A DNA stretch of 64,000 bases from UBA1672 sp033851915 (GTDB taxonomy: Bacteria; Pseudomonadota; Alphaproteobacteria; Micavibrionales; Micavibrionaceae). The stretch is from the NCBI GenBank assembly GCA_033851915.1, contig JAWSVM010000003.1, forward strand, positions 248,001 through 312,000. Reading direction: 5' to 3'. Shown piece by piece: positions 51,701 to 59,694 of the stretch. The notes beneath the pieces were generated by a model. It was not told the DNA's origin and did no database searches. It was given only the letters and a program-made list of their open reading frames with translations. Within the stretch, counting starts at the first letter, position 1, and each line of letters starts with the position of its first letter. The position numbers and the translations under genes were made by a program.

Positions 51701-51852
51701 TGTTGCAAACCCATAAAGCACATCAGTTCGAAGTTATCACACGCCCTCGTCAAAGTAGCGCTCTCGCAGATAGAGAAACCTTGCTCTCCGTTGTGTCCGA
51801 AGTTGATCTGTTTAAAGATTTCCTAGACAGCTACCGCGCTGCTCGCCCGTAA
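48757..51852 (+). CDS. Large periplasmic protein with AMIN-like domain and TPR-type repeats
   Basis: About 1,031 residues from the ATG at 48757, which opens a signal peptide (ending APLYAQ, about residue 23). An upstream GTG at 48718 would add 13 residues but gives a poor signal. Residues about 30-115 resemble an AMIN cell-wall-targeting domain. A Lys/His/Pro/Glu-rich linker follows to about 220, a second beta-rich region to about 440, then helical repeats of TPR type to the end. It lies 72 bases after motB. A wall-bound scaffold of the stator is plausible, recalling FimV or MotC in layout only. Confidence 0.6.
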   Translation: MKRYFFLTSLLLCFLFAAPLYAQDNVPLRTGARDGYSRVTLGWTEKVTYSLDETGDGVLIITFDRSAKIDTTEADFSVLDNVSAIKVVSTNPLTLSLNVPESSKVRGFKIGKRIVLDIYDPSDPKEAKSFKKAHSKKTENDDPKIEKAVAKKPASKKNSPHSEVKKLAATPPAFVLVPENLPERSEPDKEHKKAEKKPENKHAAPEHNTEHNTAPSPAVQKKLASAVQEEHHVISLRATKSIDMAVFENHGELWLVMGGLSSYVIPGLNSATPEIFSHFQPVSMEDGMAYHMTMPKTPLRIKAKGGGLIWDIIMGAKVKEAKSIKPVHRTENSPDSHGKKIFWPLEAVRNIVDLTDPITGKILKVVLVEDSTQFTGALSSYVDFDVLRSPVGMVIRPKVDDLHVEMTGDGIEIYRSSGLMLASSKDTDEARMFSERNEAKARAASHGGSGHAGQTHKNNFFRFDEWQLGPARDLGRNENILLAGMKGKSDSRRIEDLLALGKMYLSHGLGAEALGYLNYAGEELPGLNESPEFVALRGVAKALDWKSDAALEDFLFEKLDNEDEVKYWKSFVLADLGDWQQAAKTLPNHYKPLHDYPHNIGYRLALVLAEVNLRDGKVHAAEGLMALVEQHESELLSPMKASLKYLRGEAYRQKKQKDKTKKLWKELTQDKDDLYRTKAGLALTILLEKDGKITNDEVIDRLERLRYAWRGDELEAQVNYWLGDAYFKDKKFIKGLSIMRDAAAIAGDTALGQRIASYMGKTFTDLFLGEDLKTISAVDAVSLYDTFSELTPVGAQGDTLVQNLAEHLVKADLLGHATKLLGHQVDHRLEGKEKLRVAIRLAAIELINKDPQKAMNALGKATDTLNFLSDTPEKEKRKGEIALLKIRAYSQNKQFDKALSLIKKLDPSENASRLKADIAWQAGYWDEAAESLNDVLSDENISMTRPLSQEQSDLILNRAIALSLSNDRIALGNMRAKYSDLMLQTHKAHQFEVITRPRQSSALADRETLLSVVSEVDLFKDFLDSYRAARP

Positions 51853-51879
51853 CAAACGACGAGGGGAGTGGAGGCTATA

Positions 51880-52560
51880 ATGAACAGCATAAATGAAATA
51901 TTCGGCATTTATTTCTATCGAAAGCAGTTTAATGACCTTGTGCAAAAGCTGCGAGACAAAGGCTGTCTTAATGAGGAGAGCTTAGAGAAAGTTATTAAGT
52001 ATAGAAAACGTAGTATTATTTTTTATAGAGTGTGTCTGTATTCTTTAGTATTTCCGGCGCTATTTTTTTTAGGTTACTTGTTTTATTTATTCCTCACTAA
52101 TTTTGATGGGCTTATTCGGCAGGGCGTAGCGAATATCTGTATACAGGTTTTCGGTGCAGCTTTTATTGTGTGCTTATATATATGGGGGAAAATAGAATGT
52201 GTACAAAAAGAATGGAGGTATGTGTATTTGGCTACATTAGGCAAGCGGAATACAGGAAGGGTTTTATCTTTTGTTGGAGTGGGCGGAGGGGGCTTTTTTG
52301 GTGATATAGAAAAGCTATGTGTGTATGATTTTTATGATGAAAATGGTCATAGCTATATTGTGAAATCTCGGCAACCGACAGAGTTTTATGAGAGTATTGC
52401 TTACCAAAAGGGCGATCGAGTTAATATCACTTATGATCGTAAAAACCCTAAAAACAGTATTGTTGTTTCCTTAAAGATGGAGATGTTTAACCTGCGGAAG
52501 AGAAAGCTACCCGCCGCCACTGACCGTGGTGAAGCTCTGGATCAGGGAGCCGGAGATTAA
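51880..52560 (+). CDS. DUF3592-like membrane protein, AT-rich
   Basis: A 226-residue protein from the ATG at 51880, with GGAGG six bases upstream. It has two membrane helices (about 48-70 and 85-110). An extracytoplasmic or soluble domain follows whose end (KGDRVNITYDRKNPKNSIVV) matches the G-x-x-V-x-V-x-YDP-x-NP pattern of DUF3592. It is more AT-rich than its neighbours. Its last 54 bases overlap the 3' end of fliP on the opposite strand. A link to motility is doubtful. Confidence 0.65.
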   Translation: MNSINEIFGIYFYRKQFNDLVQKLRDKGCLNEESLEKVIKYRKRSIIFYRVCLYSLVFPALFFLGYLFYLFLTNFDGLIRQGVANICIQVFGAAFIVCLYIWGKIECVQKEWRYVYLATLGKRNTGRVLSFVGVGGGGFFGDIEKLCVYDFYDENGHSYIVKSRQPTEFYESIAYQKGDRVNITYDRKNPKNSIVVSLKMEMFNLRKRKLPAATDRGEALDQGAGD

Positions 52561-53277
52561 ATACCAGCCATCAACCAGAACAAAGAACATGATTTTAAAC
52601 GGCAGGGATACGGTGACAGGGGGCAACATCATCATACCCATCGACATCAAAATCGACGCGGTAACAAGGTCGATAATCAAAAACGGCAGGAACAGCATAA
52701 ACCCGATTTCAAAGGCGCGGCGCAGTTCCGATATCATGAAGGACGGAATAACAATTTGCAGCGGAATATCAAGCGCTTCATCATAGCTTCCAGTATCACT
52801 CAACTCCACAAACAGTTCAAGGTCATCATCACGCACATGTAGAAGCATAAAGCGTTTAAAGGGCAGTGTTGTGCGCTCAAAAGCTTCCATTTCGTCAATT
52901 TCTTCATTTATCAACGGGGCAATACCCTCATCATAGGCTGATTGCAGAGTGGGGGCCATAATAAAGAATGTCAGGAACAATGCGAGCGAGATCATCACCG
53001 TGTTGGGTGGCGTTTGCTGTATCCCGATGGCTGTTCGCAAGAATGATAAAACCACAACGATTCGCGTGAAAGACGTCATCATAATCAAGATGGATGGTGC
53101 TAATGACAAGACGGTCATAAGTGCGACCATTTGCACGATGCGTCCTGTTACTGTGCCGTCACTGCCCGCGCCAAGGTCTATCGAGATGTTTTGTGCCAGA
53201 GCAGGGTGCGCGAACAAAGCGACCAGAAAAACGGTCGCAAGGCTTAATGATAATCTACTGAATATTTTGTCACGCAT
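52507..53277 (-). CDS. fliP: Flagellar export gate protein FliP
   Basis: A 256-residue inner-membrane core gate protein. It has a cleavable signal (about 1-28, HPALAQ), then the diagnostic LTVLSLAPSILIMMTSFTRIVVVLSFLR region, TPPNTVMISLALFLTFF, and the C-terminal ILMSMGMMMLPPVTVSLPFKI. It is the last gene of fhlB-fliO-fliP. Its 3' end overlaps a convergent gene by 54 bases. Confidence 0.96.
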   Translation of the reverse strand: MRDKIFSRLSLSLATVFLVALFAHPALAQNISIDLGAGSDGTVTGRIVQMVALMTVLSLAPSILIMMTSFTRIVVVLSFLRTAIGIQQTPPNTVMISLALFLTFFIMAPTLQSAYDEGIAPLINEEIDEMEAFERTTLPFKRFMLLHVRDDDLELFVELSDTGSYDEALDIPLQIVIPSFMISELRRAFEIGFMLFLPFLIIDLVTASILMSMGMMMLPPVTVSLPFKIMFFVLVDGWYLISGSLIQSFTTVSGGG

Positions 53278-53309
53278 ATTTTTATCATAGCGCAGGAGCG
53301 GGGCAGAGC

Positions 53310-53633
53310 TTAAGACCTTGAAACGGAATTATTCGAACCATCCACAGATGGTATATCCTTATCGACAATAATTTCGCTGTTCGCGCCAAGAATAACCAGA
53401 TGTTCTCTATCATCACATTTAAGGATCACCAGCCGTCTACGCGCATCAAGGGGCGTAGATTCTACAATTTTCAGGCGTTTTTTATCGCCACTTTTTATTG
53501 TGCTGCTTGTTGCAAGGCCAAGCTTTTTTAAGGCAAATGCCAGCCCGCCCATAATAAGAAAGACAATACAAAGCGCAATAACAAGCCGTAAAGCTTGTGG
53601 TAATTCTGGTGATATAGCAACATCCATAGCCAT
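53310..53633 (-). CDS. fliO: Flagellar biosynthesis protein FliO
   Basis: A 107-residue protein with one membrane helix (about 15-35, LRLVIALCIVFLIMGGLAFALKK). A small cytoplasmic beta domain follows (RLKIVESTPLDARRRLVILKCD) with the family's LDARRRLVL signature. FliO stabilises FliP during gate assembly. It starts at the last base of the fhlB stop codon and lies 32 bases before fliP. Confidence 0.88.
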   Translation of the reverse strand: MAMDVAISPELPQALRLVIALCIVFLIMGGLAFALKKLGLATSSTIKSGDKKRLKIVESTPLDARRRLVILKCDDREHLVILGANSEIIVDKDIPSVDGSNNSVSRS

Positions 53634-54004
53634 TATGTATCACTCTCTACCTTGGTATTGAAAGGATCTTCTTTGCCGTTGGCTTTATAAACATAGGATA
53701 ATATTTCACCCACCGCCATGAAAGCCTCGGATGGAATGGGGCTGTCCAGCTCAATAGAGGTGAGAAGCTCCGCCAAATCGCTGTCTTCACGCACTTTAAT
53801 GCCATTCTCAAAGGCCAGCTCCAGAATTCTCTCGGCAACTTTGCCCCGTCCGGCTGCGGCAATACGGGGAACTTTTTTCCCACCCTCTGAATCTTTTAGG
53901 GCTACAGCTGTCTTTTTCTTAGGAATTACCTTTGTATTTAAAGGGGTTAAGTCTTTTTCCTTGCTGTCCTTATATCGATCATCAAAGCCATCGCTCATTG
54001 GCAT
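53633..54004 (-). CDS. FlhB C-terminal-domain protein (FhlB type)
   Basis: A 123-residue soluble protein. Residues 45-115 align with the cytoplasmic C-terminal domain of FlhB encoded at 56.5 kb: KVAERILELAFENGIKVRED against ETAMRIREVAKKHDIILYEN, and AFMAVGEILSYVYKANG against HFKAVAEIISYVFKLKG. The membrane part and the NPTH autocleavage site are absent. Such stand-alone domains (FhlB) can substitute for the FlhB C-terminus in other bacteria. Two in-frame ATGs (54004, 53998) are possible. It heads the fliO-fliP operon, divergent from flgB. Confidence 0.8.
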   Translation of the reverse strand: MPMSDGFDDRYKDSKEKDLTPLNTKVIPKKKTAVALKDSEGGKKVPRIAAAGRGKVAERILELAFENGIKVREDSDLAELLTSIELDSPIPSEAFMAVGEILSYVYKANGKEDPFNTKVESDT

Positions 54005-54014
54005 GTTTCCTGCA
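53999..54014 (+). promoter_or_regulatory. Sigma-54 promoter of the flgB operon
   Basis: TGGCAT-N5-CTGCA differs from consensus at two positions but keeps the GG and GC doublets. It overlaps the start of the divergent fhlB gene. Transcription would start near 54026, 27 bases before the flgB ATG. Confidence 0.6.
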
Positions 54015-54052
54015 TCGTTCTTATCGGAACTGATTATACAAGGTTATAAAGC

Positions 54053-54460
54053 ATGACGATACAAGATATAGGACTCTTTCAGGCACTGTCGGCGAAAATG
54101 GGCTATTTGAACCAACGTCAGAGCATAATCGCGCAAAATGTTGCGAATTCCGATACCCCCGGATATCGTCCTAAAGACCTCGTCGAGGTAGATTTTTCTT
54201 CTATGTTAAAGGCGCAAATGGGCGGCACAAAAACAGTCGCCGTTGCGACAACAAATGAAGGCCATCTGCCAAATGCAAACAGCCAGATTAATGTGAATGC
54301 GAAAAAGCAGAAAGATACATATGAAGTCGCGCCAAGTGGTAACGCGGTCATCATGGAAGAGCAGCTGATGAAGGCCGGACAAAATAATATGGATTATAAT
54401 TTGATGCTTAACATCTATCAAAAGCAAGTCGGCATGATGCGCATGGCCCTAGGCAGATAA
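54053..54460 (+). CDS. flgB: Proximal rod protein FlgB
   Basis: A 135-residue rod protein with the motif YLNQRQSIIAQNVANSDTPGYRPKDL at about 18-45. The C-terminal block EEQLMKAGQNNMDYNLMLNIYQKQVGMMRMALG also matches FlgB. Length is normal. First gene of flgB-flgC-fliE-fliQ-fliR-flhB, divergent from fhlB across about 50 bases. Confidence 0.95.
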   Translation: MTIQDIGLFQALSAKMGYLNQRQSIIAQNVANSDTPGYRPKDLVEVDFSSMLKAQMGGTKTVAVATTNEGHLPNANSQINVNAKKQKDTYEVAPSGNAVIMEEQLMKAGQNNMDYNLMLNIYQKQVGMMRMALGR

Positions 54461-54482
54461 TTTATAGAGAAGGATTAAGATT

Positions 54483-54902
54483 ATGAGTGGTGATATTGCA
54501 AATGCTTTAATGGCTTCTGCCAACGGAATGCGGGTACAGGGCGCACGTATTCGGGTGATCTCGGAAAATATCGCAAATGCGGATACAACGGGTCTAACCC
54601 CTGGTTCTGACCCCTATGAGCGTCAAACGATCAGTTTTAAAAACCATCTTGATCGTGAAATGGGCGTCAGTCTGGTTGAGGTTGATAAAATAAGTGTTGA
54701 TTCTAAAACACCGTTTACACTGCAATACAGCCCCGATCATCCTGCGGCAAATGCAGATGGCTACGTTAAAATGCCGAATGTGAATACAATGTTGGAAATG
54801 ATGGATGCAAAAGAGGCTCAGCGTTCATATGAAGCGAATTTAGGGATGATTGAACAGTCCCGCGCAATGATTTCACGGACAATCGATTTGCTTCGTAACT
54901 AA
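54483..54902 (+). CDS. flgC: Proximal rod protein FlgC
   Basis: A 139-residue rod protein with ASANGMRVQGARIRVISENIANADTTGLTPG near the start. VKMPNVNTMLEMMDAKEAQRSYEANLGMIEQ near the end is the standard FlgC signature. It lies 22 bases downstream of flgB with an AGAAGGAT ribosome-binding site. Confidence 0.96.
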   Translation: MSGDIANALMASANGMRVQGARIRVISENIANADTTGLTPGSDPYERQTISFKNHLDREMGVSLVEVDKISVDSKTPFTLQYSPDHPAANADGYVKMPNVNTMLEMMDAKEAQRSYEANLGMIEQSRAMISRTIDLLRN

Positions 54903-54941
54903 AACAAGGATAAACTGAGTAATAGGAAAAGGTAATAAATC

Positions 54942-55292
54942 ATGGCAATGAACGGCATTAATCCAAACGCAGCGGCAAGCGCGTATTCGAACTCTCAAAA
55001 GATTACAGGCGCGGGGTCAATCACCGAGCTTGGCTCTGAAATTAAAGGGTTGGGGCAGGGCGCAGATAACGGCGTTGAGTCTTTTGCCGATTTCATGAAG
55101 CAAAATATTTCTCAAGCCGTCGATACTTTAAAATCCGGTGAGGAAATGTCCGCCAAAGCCATAACAGGCGAGGCTTCTGCTATTGATGTAGTGCAGGCTG
55201 CAACATCTGCAGAGCTTACATTACAAACTGTGGTGGCTGTGCGTGATAAAATGATTAACGCCTATCAAGACATTATGCGGATGCCGATTTAA
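54942..55292 (+). CDS. fliE: Hook-basal body complex protein FliE
   Basis: A 116-residue protein that joins the MS-ring to the rod. The C-terminal signature AIDVVQAATSAELTLQTVVAVRDKMINAYQDIMRMPI is complete. The N-terminal 40 residues are polar and flexible, as usual. It follows flgC by 39 bases. Confidence 0.94.
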   Translation: MAMNGINPNAAASAYSNSQKITGAGSITELGSEIKGLGQGADNGVESFADFMKQNISQAVDTLKSGEEMSAKAITGEASAIDVVQAATSAELTLQTVVAVRDKMINAYQDIMRMPI

Positions 55293-55403
55293 GGCGTCCT
55301 TTTTTGGCTTATATCGCCCCCGCAACAATATTTCATGTGGTTTACTTTAAAAACGTGGTCGATCGGTATTCTTCACAAGGTATTGATCTGCTAGGCTCGT
55401 GCT

Positions 55404-55676
55404 ATGAATGATACAGAAGTCATAGAAGTCGCCCGCCAAGCATTGCTTATTACAATGCAAATCAGTGCGCCGATATTGATTGTTGGGCTGGTTGTCGGTG
55501 TTGCCATTGCACTGTTACAGGCTTTGACGCAAGTTCAGGAAATGACGCTGGTTTTCGTGCCTAAAATTATGGCAATTTTCTTTTCAATGTTTTTCTTCCT
55601 GCCGTGGATGATGAATACGCTGGTCGTATTTATGGAAGCGATTGCTGATCGCATTATTAGCGGCGGCGGAGGATAG
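55404..55676 (+). CDS. fliQ: Flagellar export gate protein FliQ
   Basis: A 90-residue protein with two membrane hairpin helices. It carries the diagnostic APILIVGLVVGVAIALLQALTQVQEMTLVFVPKI segment and normal family length. It lies 111 bases after fliE; the gap has no recognised terminator or promoter. It forms the outer part of the FliPQR gate. Confidence 0.96.
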   Translation: MNDTEVIEVARQALLITMQISAPILIVGLVVGVAIALLQALTQVQEMTLVFVPKIMAIFFSMFFFLPWMMNTLVVFMEAIADRIISGGGG

Positions 55677-55686
55677 GTATAAGCGT

Positions 55687-56463
55687 ATGCAAGGCGCTCT
55701 TGAAACCTTCCTCGCCAGTGGTGTTTTGGCATTTTTGCTGACCTTCACTCGCATCGGCACTGCAATGATGATTATGCCAGGGCTGGGTGATTCTTTTGTG
55801 TCTCCACGTGTGCGTCTTCATATGGCGCTGGGAATTAGTTTCGTTTTATTTCCTGTTGTCTTGCCCTATATGCCCTCCCCCATACCGCCGACATTCGCTT
55901 TGGTTACGCTTATTATTATGGAACTGGTGATCGGTGTTTTGTTCGGCACTGTGGCGCGGATTTTTATGATTGCTCTGGATACGGCGGGGATGATTATTTC
56001 GATGCAATCAGGCCTTGCCAACGCGCAGGTTTTTAACCCGTCTCTTGCAACGCAGGGCTCTATCATGGGGGCGTTTTTGTCTATGACAGGGGTTTTGCTG
56101 CTGTTCACTTTGAATTTGCATCACTTGCTTATTATCGGCGTGGTTGAGAGCTATGAGTTGTTCCCCCTTGGCTCTATTCCCGATACAGGCGATATGGCCG
56201 AATTTGTATCACAAGCCGTTGCTTCCAGCTTTCTAGTCGGGGTAAAACTCGCCAGCCCCTTTATCGTTATGACGTTGTTGATTTATGTCGGGATGGGCGT
56301 CTTGTCGCGCTTAATGCCGCAAATTCAGGTGTTTATGGTGGCCTTGCCGCTGCAAATACTATTATCCATTATGCTGTTTTTCCTTGCATCTACCGCAATA
56401 TTTTCCTATTGGGTGGGTGAGTTCGAAGCCAGCATGCTGTTTTTCCTTTCTAGCGGCGGTTAG
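55687..56463 (+). CDS. fliR: Flagellar export gate protein FliR
   Basis: A 258-residue membrane protein from the ATG at 55687; the frame is open further upstream but that part would overlap fliQ. About six membrane segments are visible. Family blocks include RIGTAMMIMPGLGDSFVSPRVRLHMALGISF and GMGVLSRLMPQIQVFMVALPLQILL. It lies 10 bases after fliQ and 14 before flhB. Confidence 0.95.
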   Translation: MQGALETFLASGVLAFLLTFTRIGTAMMIMPGLGDSFVSPRVRLHMALGISFVLFPVVLPYMPSPIPPTFALVTLIIMELVIGVLFGTVARIFMIALDTAGMIISMQSGLANAQVFNPSLATQGSIMGAFLSMTGVLLLFTLNLHHLLIIGVVESYELFPLGSIPDTGDMAEFVSQAVASSFLVGVKLASPFIVMTLLIYVGMGVLSRLMPQIQVFMVALPLQILLSIMLFFLASTAIFSYWVGEFEASMLFFLSSGG

Positions 56464-56477
56464 GGTATAATAGCGCT

Positions 56478-57551
56478 ATGGCAGAAGATCAAACCGACGA
56501 TTCCCAGAAAACCGAAGAACCCACCCCGAAAAAGCTGGAGGAATCCAGAAAACGCGGGCAAATTGCCATGTCACGCGAGGTTAATAATTGGGTGATGCTG
56601 TTTGCCGGAACGATTTTTATTGTGGCGTTTGTCGGCCCGATGATGAGCCAATTGGCAAGTATGCTGCGCGTTTATATTGAATTTTCTCATGCTCTTCCGG
56701 GGATGCCGGGCGGCCTTGGTGTTGTTCTGGGGGAGGGCGTTAAAAAAGTTATGGGCATTTTATTGCCGCCGCTTTTGCTGTTTATGTTTGCCGCCTTTGC
56801 CGCGCCGTTTTTGCAGATTGGCCCGCTTTTCGCGCCCGAAGTCATAAAACCGGATTGGAGCAAGGTATCAATCAAAAAGGGTTTCGGTCGTCTTTTCTCA
56901 ATGCGTTCGGTTGTGGAACTATTGAAAGGGATTGTTAAAATCGGTGTCATCGGCATGATCGCCACTATTATCATCTATCCGTATTTTTATGGTTTTGAGC
57001 ATTTCGTGAATATCTCTATTGCCGCTGTGATGATAGAGCTGCGCGCGCTGGTGATTAAAATGATGGTCGGTGTTCTGATTGTTCTGATGGTGATTGCCAT
57101 GATGGATTTATTGTATCAACGCTATGAATATAATAAGAAAATGCGGATGAGCCGTCAGGAAATCAAGGACGAGTATAAGCAAGCCGAAGGTGACCCACAT
57201 GTGAAGGCAAAGCTGCGTCAATTACGTGCGCAAAAAGCGCAGCAACGTATGATGCAAGCCGTACCGGAAGCAGATGTGATTATCACAAACCCGACGCATT
57301 ATTCCATCGCGCTGAAATATGATCCTGATGAAATGCCCGCGCCGATTGTTATTGCAATGGGGGTGGATGAAACTGCAATGCGTATTCGTGAGGTCGCGAA
57401 GAAGCATGATATTATCCTGTATGAGAATAAACCGCTTGCCCGTGCATTGTACGATGTTGCCGTCATAGACGAGATAATTCCGATGGAACATTTTAAGGCC
57501 GTCGCGGAAATAATATCTTATGTTTTCAAGCTAAAAGGCAGGTTGAACTAG
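56478..57551 (+). CDS. flhB: Flagellar export specificity switch FlhB
   Basis: A 357-residue protein that switches export from rod/hook to filament substrates after self-cleavage. Four membrane helices occupy the first 210 residues. The cleavage site NPTH lies in DVIITNPTHYSIALKYD (about 275), followed by the C-terminal domain (ETAMRIREVAKKHDIILYEN). The GQIAMSREVNNW N-terminal block is typical. A detached copy of its C-terminal domain is encoded at 53.6-54.0 kb. Confidence 0.96.
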   Translation: MAEDQTDDSQKTEEPTPKKLEESRKRGQIAMSREVNNWVMLFAGTIFIVAFVGPMMSQLASMLRVYIEFSHALPGMPGGLGVVLGEGVKKVMGILLPPLLLFMFAAFAAPFLQIGPLFAPEVIKPDWSKVSIKKGFGRLFSMRSVVELLKGIVKIGVIGMIATIIIYPYFYGFEHFVNISIAAVMIELRALVIKMMVGVLIVLMVIAMMDLLYQRYEYNKKMRMSRQEIKDEYKQAEGDPHVKAKLRQLRAQKAQQRMMQAVPEADVIITNPTHYSIALKYDPDEMPAPIVIAMGVDETAMRIREVAKKHDIILYENKPLARALYDVAVIDEIIPMEHFKAVAEIISYVFKLKGRLN

Positions 57552-57557
57552 CCGATA

Positions 57558-57827
57558 TTACTCTGTCTTATCGAATGGCTTCAGCTCGTCCAGTTCTTTG
57601 CGTAAATTGGCTTTACGGATACGGGCTTTCAATGCGCGCTCTTCCTTGTCACCGCCTTTACGCAGGGCAAGGATGGATAATATGGGTGGAGTAAGCAAAA
57701 TCAGAGCCATGCGCGCTTCCCCTCCATAAGAGTTCGCAACAATAAACAATGTCACAATAATCATGGCAACGTTGGCCAATATAGTGAGGCAATAGAAAAT
57801 GCAGCTGGTTTTCTTACAATGTGTCAT
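57558..57827 (-). CDS. Small membrane protein beside flhB
   Basis: An 89-residue protein with two hydrophobic segments (about 10-31 and 38-54) and a Lys/Arg/Glu-rich cytoplasmic tail (KGGDKEERALKARIRKANLRKELDELK). It is convergent with flhB, six bases apart. A small unnamed gene between flhB and cckA is also found, as I recall, in Caulobacter, so it may be conserved in position. Function unknown. Confidence 0.6.
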   Translation of the reverse strand: MTHCKKTSCIFYCLTILANVAMIIVTLFIVANSYGGEARMALILLTPPILSILALRKGGDKEERALKARIRKANLRKELDELKPFDKTE

Positions 57828-57915
57828 GATTTAAATCCTTTTGAATCCGTTTGAATTTACGTGCTATAACCATAGCGTATATTTTCGAATTTTGAAATGA
57901 TCAGGAGAATTCTTC

Positions 57916-59604
57916 ATGCGCCAGCCTTTTTTCGCCCTTATGGTTTTTACTGCTTTGTCCCCCGTATCCGTATGGGCAAAGGATATTCCGGTGGAAAGCA
58001 CAATCCGCGCCGCAACAGTCTATAGCGATCGCGCGACATTGACCCGCACTGTGAAAGTTGAAATTCCAGCAGGGGCGCATAATCTGGTCTTTACGGGTTT
58101 ACCCGTTAGTTTGTTCGCCGATTCTCTGCGCACAGAAGGCCGCGCCAAAGCAAATGTAACATTCGGCGCATTGACGCATAAACGTGAAAGCCATGAAGAT
58201 TACGTTGTGCCAAAGGAAAAAGAGCTGAACGCGCAATTGCTCGTATTACAGGATCAAAATAAACTCTCTAACGTTGAGAAAAAGGCTTTACGAGCAGGAC
58301 AAACTTTCCTTGAGAATATCGGGAAGCAAGCCGCTCTGCGCACGAATGAGGATATCGCCAAGATTGAGCTGAATTCGGGGAGCTGGTCTGCGGCGGCGGA
58401 TAGTCTTTCAACAAAGATGTTGGAAAACATGAAGGGTTCACTTGCGCTTGATATTAAGATTCGTGACACGAATGCGAAAATCCGGAAAATCCAAAATGAA
58501 TTGCGCGGCTTGCGTACAGGGCAGAAGCAAACGTACAGCGTAACAGTGCCTTTTGAGTCCGATAAGGCGACGACGCTGAATATTGATCTCAGCTATCAAT
58601 TACCGGAGGTCAGTTGGCAGCCGATTTATGACGCGCGTCTGGATGTTAAATCTGGGAAATTGGAGTTGGTGCAATATGGCTCTGTCTGGCAACGTACAGG
58701 TGAGGATTGGACGGATATCGAATTAACCCTTTCTACCGCTCAACCAAGCCGCGGCACAGGCTTGCCTGATCTGCATCCAAACTGGATCGCCATTATCAAT
58801 CACGTCAGACAAATGAAATCCCGTGGTGGGAATTTTATGAGCATGAGTGCGAATACAAGTGGCATGTCGGCACCTATGGCAATGGAAATAGCGGTGATGG
58901 AAGAAGATATGGTGATGCATGACGAAGTAAGAGCAGAACGCGCCGTCTCTTTCCGAGCTGCACAAATAAACACAGAAGGCTTTGTTGGCGAATATAAAAT
59001 AACCGGCCCTGCAACTGTGAAATCTGATGGCACGCACTCTAAATTGCTCGTCGGTGGTTTTGAAACCGAGACATGGAAGCAAGTGCAAATCAAACCGCAA
59101 TACGGCACAGATGCCTATTTGGTTATAAAGACCAAACTAAAGGGCGATGCGCCGCTTTTACCGGGGCAGGTTAATTTGTTCCGTGATGGTGCGTTTATCG
59201 GTAAAACACATCTGCCGATGCTGCGCCCCAATGATGTTGAAGAATTGGCCTTTGGCATTGACGATAACGTAAGGGTTAAGCGCAATACGCTTAAGGACGA
59301 GCGCAGTGTAGCAGGCATGATTACGAAGGAAAGTGTGGTCGAGCGCCAGTTCGTTACAGAAATCCAGAACCTGCATAAAGAGCCTATCGATATAGCCGTG
59401 CTGGAGACCGTTCCTGTTTCCAGAGATAAAAGGCTGCGTGTTGAGATCTTGAAGGATAAAACCACGCAAGGCTATGAGGTTGACCTGCATGATGTGAAGG
59501 GCGTAACGCGCTGGACACAGACATTAAAACCGCAGGAGAAAACCAAGATTATGTTGGGATGGAAAGTTACATGGCCAAAGGGTGAAAACGTTTCCGGCCT
59601 TTAG
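57916..59604 (+). CDS. MuiA-family protein (DUF4140/DUF4139)
   Basis: A 562-residue exported protein with a signal peptide (about 1-21, SVWAKD). An N-terminal DUF4140-type domain (TIRAATVYSDRATLTRTVKVEIPAG) follows, then a helical middle (about 95-205). The DUF4139 domain runs from VSWQPIYDARLDVKSGKLELVQYG to the end (RWTQTLKPQEKTKIMLGWKVTWPKG). Its family is called mucoidy inhibitor A-like; the function is poorly defined. It stands alone on this strand before cckA, with an 88-base upstream gap to the small membrane-protein gene. Confidence 0.88.
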   Translation: MRQPFFALMVFTALSPVSVWAKDIPVESTIRAATVYSDRATLTRTVKVEIPAGAHNLVFTGLPVSLFADSLRTEGRAKANVTFGALTHKRESHEDYVVPKEKELNAQLLVLQDQNKLSNVEKKALRAGQTFLENIGKQAALRTNEDIAKIELNSGSWSAAADSLSTKMLENMKGSLALDIKIRDTNAKIRKIQNELRGLRTGQKQTYSVTVPFESDKATTLNIDLSYQLPEVSWQPIYDARLDVKSGKLELVQYGSVWQRTGEDWTDIELTLSTAQPSRGTGLPDLHPNWIAIINHVRQMKSRGGNFMSMSANTSGMSAPMAMEIAVMEEDMVMHDEVRAERAVSFRAAQINTEGFVGEYKITGPATVKSDGTHSKLLVGGFETETWKQVQIKPQYGTDAYLVIKTKLKGDAPLLPGQVNLFRDGAFIGKTHLPMLRPNDVEELAFGIDDNVRVKRNTLKDERSVAGMITKESVVERQFVTEIQNLHKEPIDIAVLETVPVSRDKRLRVEILKDKTTQGYEVDLHDVKGVTRWTQTLKPQEKTKIMLGWKVTWPKGENVSGL

Positions 59605-59694
59605 AAAAGCATATGTTAAGTTCAGTGTATAAATAGATCTCTAAGTCATGCGTGCCCTTGTTCTAAGTGGGCTTGCATGCGAGCATTGCGTGTT

